From Gammaproteobacteria bacterium (GTDB taxonomy: Bacteria > Pseudomonadota > Gammaproteobacteria > Pseudomonadales > Azotimanducaceae), in contig PBGU01000043.1 of the NCBI GenBank assembly GCA_002719135.1, positions 13,242-39,292 on the forward strand: DNA of 26,051 bases. Direction: 5' to 3'. Positions 24,229-26,051 of this stretch are shown here, in pieces. The notes below the pieces were generated by a model. The model worked only from the letters and a program-made list of their open reading frames with translations, ran no database searches and was not told where the DNA came from. Position 1 is the first letter of the stretch. Each line of letters begins with the position of its first letter. Position numbers and translations under genes: made by a program.

Positions 24229-25365
24229 TCAGGTACCCGTCAACCGCTCGACAAAATCGCGCACCGCCCGAAACCAGGACGTCTCCTTCGGCGAATGCTC
24301 GCCCCCATCGGTAGCAAGGCTTTGGTGAAGCTCTTTCAATAACGTCACCTGTTGTTCGGATAAACGCACGGGTGTTTCAACGACCACCCGGCACAGTAAA
24401 TCTCCAATCGCGCCACCACGAACGGGATGCACGCCCTTCCCACGCAATCGAAACAGTTTACCGGTCTGGGTTTCCGCAGGAACCCGAAGCTTCACTTTTC
24501 CGTCCAGCGTCGGAACCTCTAACTCGCCTCCTAAGGCCGCTTGGGTAAACGAGATAGGGACTTGGCAATGCAAATGACTGCCCTCACGTTCGAATATGGC
24601 GTGATCCCTAACATTTATCTGGACATATAAATCACCAGCAGGTCCACCGTTTGGACCTGCCTCGCCTTCGCCGGAGAGTCGAATTCGATCATCATTGTCG
24701 ACGCCCGGAGGCACTTCAACGCGGAGAGTCTTCTGCTGTTCCACGCGACCACCGCCTCTACACACCCGGCAAGGATCGGCAATCACTTTGCCGACACCAC
24801 CGCACCTTGGACACGTCTGCTGGACGGCGAAAAAACCACGAGCAATCCTCACTTGACCCGCGCCCGAACATTCGGGGCAAGTACTCGGCGTCGAACCCGG
24901 GGCCGCACCGGAACCTCCACAGTCGCCACACGCGGACATCACCGACACTCGGATTTCCACCGAATCACCGGCCACCGCTTGTTCTAGATCGAGGTCTAGG
25001 ACATAGCGTAAGTCAGCACCACTTTGCGCAGCCGTTCTGCCCCGCCTACCTTGAGCCCCACCAAAAATATCGCCGAAGACATCGCCAAAAATATCGCCAA
25101 AATTCCCGTCAAATCCACCCCCCATACCGCCATTGCGTCCTTCGACGCCGGCATGACCAAACTGATCATAGGCTTGACGTTGTTCAGAGTCAGAAAGGAC
25201 CCCGTACGCTTCCGACGCCTCCTTGAAACGAACATCGGCATCCGCAGCATCTGGATTTCGATCGGGATGATATTTCATTGCGAGACGACGATACGCTTTC
25301 TTGATATCGCTATCGCCCGAGCCTCGGTCTACCCCGAGCACTTCGTAGTAATCGCGTTTAGCCAT
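24229..25365 (-). CDS. dnaJ: Chaperone protein DnaJ (Hsp40)
   Basis: Co-chaperone that binds unfolded substrates and stimulates DnaK ATPase. The 378 residues have a J domain with HPD at 33-35. A Gly/Phe linker (70-103) contains short tandem repeats of a GDIF/GDVF unit. Four zinc-binding CxxCxGxG modules follow (cysteines at 146/149, 163/166, 185/188, 199/202; the last is CRVCRGGG), then C-terminal substrate-binding barrels (PPGVDNDDRIRLSGEGEAG region). ATG 25365 has AGGGA just upstream. It lies 63 bases after dnaK, in the classic dnaK-dnaJ pair; any heat-shock promoter would be upstream of dnaK, outside the window. Confidence 0.97.
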   Translation of the reverse strand: MAKRDYYEVLGVDRGSGDSDIKKAYRRLAMKYHPDRNPDAADADVRFKEASEAYGVLSDSEQRQAYDQFGHAGVEGRNGGMGGGFDGNFGDIFGDVFGDIFGGAQGRRGRTAAQSGADLRYVLDLDLEQAVAGDSVEIRVSVMSACGDCGGSGAAPGSTPSTCPECSGAGQVRIARGFFAVQQTCPRCGGVGKVIADPCRVCRGGGRVEQQKTLRVEVPPGVDNDDRIRLSGEGEAGPNGGPAGDLYVQINVRDHAIFEREGSHLHCQVPISFTQAALGGELEVPTLDGKVKLRVPAETQTGKLFRLRGKGVHPVRGGAIGDLLCRVVVETPVRLSEQQVTLLKELHQSLATDGGEHSPKETSWFRAVRDFVERLTGT

Positions 25366-25428
25366 GATTCCCTTGACCGCGTCCAGCTGGGACCAGCGAC
25401 CCCCGAAGGCTGAAGACTACCCTTTCAA

Positions 25429-26051
25429 TTACTTTTCGTCGTCCTTAACTTCTTCGTACTCGGCATCGACAACATCGTCTGCTTCCGACGAACCTGCGCC
25501 ATCGCCGTCACCTGCCGTTGCCCCGGCTGCCGTTTCATTCGCATACATCTTTTGCGCTAGACCACTCGTAGCTTCGGACAACACTTGTATCGCCGCTTCG
25601 ATCCGCTCTTTATCATCGGTCTTACTGGCTTCGTCCAATGATGTCGCCGCAGATTCAATGGCTTCTTTCTCTTCGTCCGTTACCTGATCCGCGGCATCGG
25701 TGAGCATCTTGCGAGCCGCATGTGAAAGCCCGTTGGCCTGATTTCGCAAATTGACCAATTCCTCGAATTTCGCGTCCTCTTCCGTATGCGCTTCGGCGTC
25801 CCTTACCATGTCATCAATCTCGTCATCGGAAAGGCCCCCCGACGCCTTGATGACGATCGATTGCTCTTTGCTCGTTGCCGTATCTTTGGCCGATACGTTT
25901 AGTATGCCGTTGGCATCTATATCGAAGCTGACTTCAATCTGCGGTATGCCGCGAGGGGCGGGCGGAATGTCCGAAAGGTCGAATCTACCCAGGGACTTAT
26001 TCTGGGCAACTTGTTTCCTTTCCCCTTGTAATACGTGGATCGTCACCGCAG
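25429..26051 (-). CDS. dnaK: Chaperone protein DnaK (Hsp70), C-terminal part; 5' end beyond window
   Basis: Only about the last 207 residues are present, reading in from the window edge. They cover the end of the beta-sandwich substrate-binding domain (TIHVLQGERKQVAQNKSLGRFDLSDIPPAPRG, then DANGILNVSAKDTAT), the helical lid, and an acidic Gly/Ala-rich tail ending DDVVDAEYEEVKDDEK, with the EEVKD-like terminus of bacterial DnaK. An apparent GTG start at 26046 is an internal valine, since the frame stays open to 26051. The ATPase domain is not in the window. Confidence 0.97.
   Translation of the reverse strand, partial: AVTIHVLQGERKQVAQNKSLGRFDLSDIPPAPRGIPQIEVSFDIDANGILNVSAKDTATSKEQSIVIKASGGLSDDEIDDMVRDAEAHTEEDAKFEELVNLRNQANGLSHAARKMLTDAADQVTDEEKEAIESAATSLDEASKTDDKERIEAAIQVLSEATSGLAQKMYANETAAGATAGDGDGAGSSEADDVVDAEYEEVKDDEK

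Noticed and set aside
23649..24314. 221-codon plus-strand frame opposite dapB
   Set aside because: Antisense to the conserved dapB catalytic region, Ser/Thr/Pro-rich, no recognisable fold.
25056..25112. Short tandem repeat near the dnaJ 5' region suspected as a regulatory or CRISPR-like repeat
   Set aside because: It is coding sequence for the Gly/Phe linker of DnaJ, where short GDIF-type repeats are normal.

Overview
The window is a compact stretch of bacterial chromosome carrying core housekeeping genes. Gene order, protein motifs and the two tRNAs point to a gammaproteobacterium. The series pgi-acs / pnp-rpsO-truB-rbfA-infB-nusA-rimP-tRNA(fMet)-tRNA(Leu)-secG-tpiA-glmM-ftsH-yhbY-greA-carB-carA-dapB-dnaJ-dnaK is the arrangement I know from Pseudomonas and its relatives, and the proteins read close to their E. 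coli counterparts. Base composition looks balanced. I cannot name a genus. I see no mobile element, prophage, CRISPR array or obviously foreign gene.

Layout. (1) 112-4343, plus strand: a probable three-gene operon of deoxynucleoside kinase, pgi and acs, ending 15 bases from the convergent end of pnp. (2) 4359-12715, minus strand: rimP-nusA-infB-rbfA-truB-rpsO-pnp, the transcription/translation and RNA-decay operon. (3) 12738-12991: two intrinsic terminators, initiator tRNA-fMet and its promoter, as in the metY-rimP-nusA operon of E. coli. (4) 13224-15906, minus strand: glmM-tpiA-secG-tRNA-Leu(GAG), tightly packed. (5) 16030-18925: ftsH (minus), divergent yhbY (plus), greA (minus). (6) 18922-26051, minus strand: dnaK (cut by the window edge)-dnaJ-dapB-carA-carB-greA.

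Main oddities. Two genes normally present in this neighbourhood, folP between ftsH and glmM and rlmE/ftsJ between yhbY and ftsH, are absent, although the gaps and flanking genes are intact. About 9 of 20 assignable start codons are not ATG (five TTG, four GTG). The initiator tRNA has a U1:U72 mismatch where E. coli has C1:A72. Upstream of rimP, an 18-codon open frame with a consensus Shine-Dalgarno runs through an intrinsic terminator and ends on a TAG that overlaps the likely rimP GTG start. Upstream of carA, an intrinsic terminator with a competing alternative hairpin is preceded by a 10-codon open frame. These two leaders are candidate attenuators and are the most interesting leads here. 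No wholly new multi-gene system is visible.
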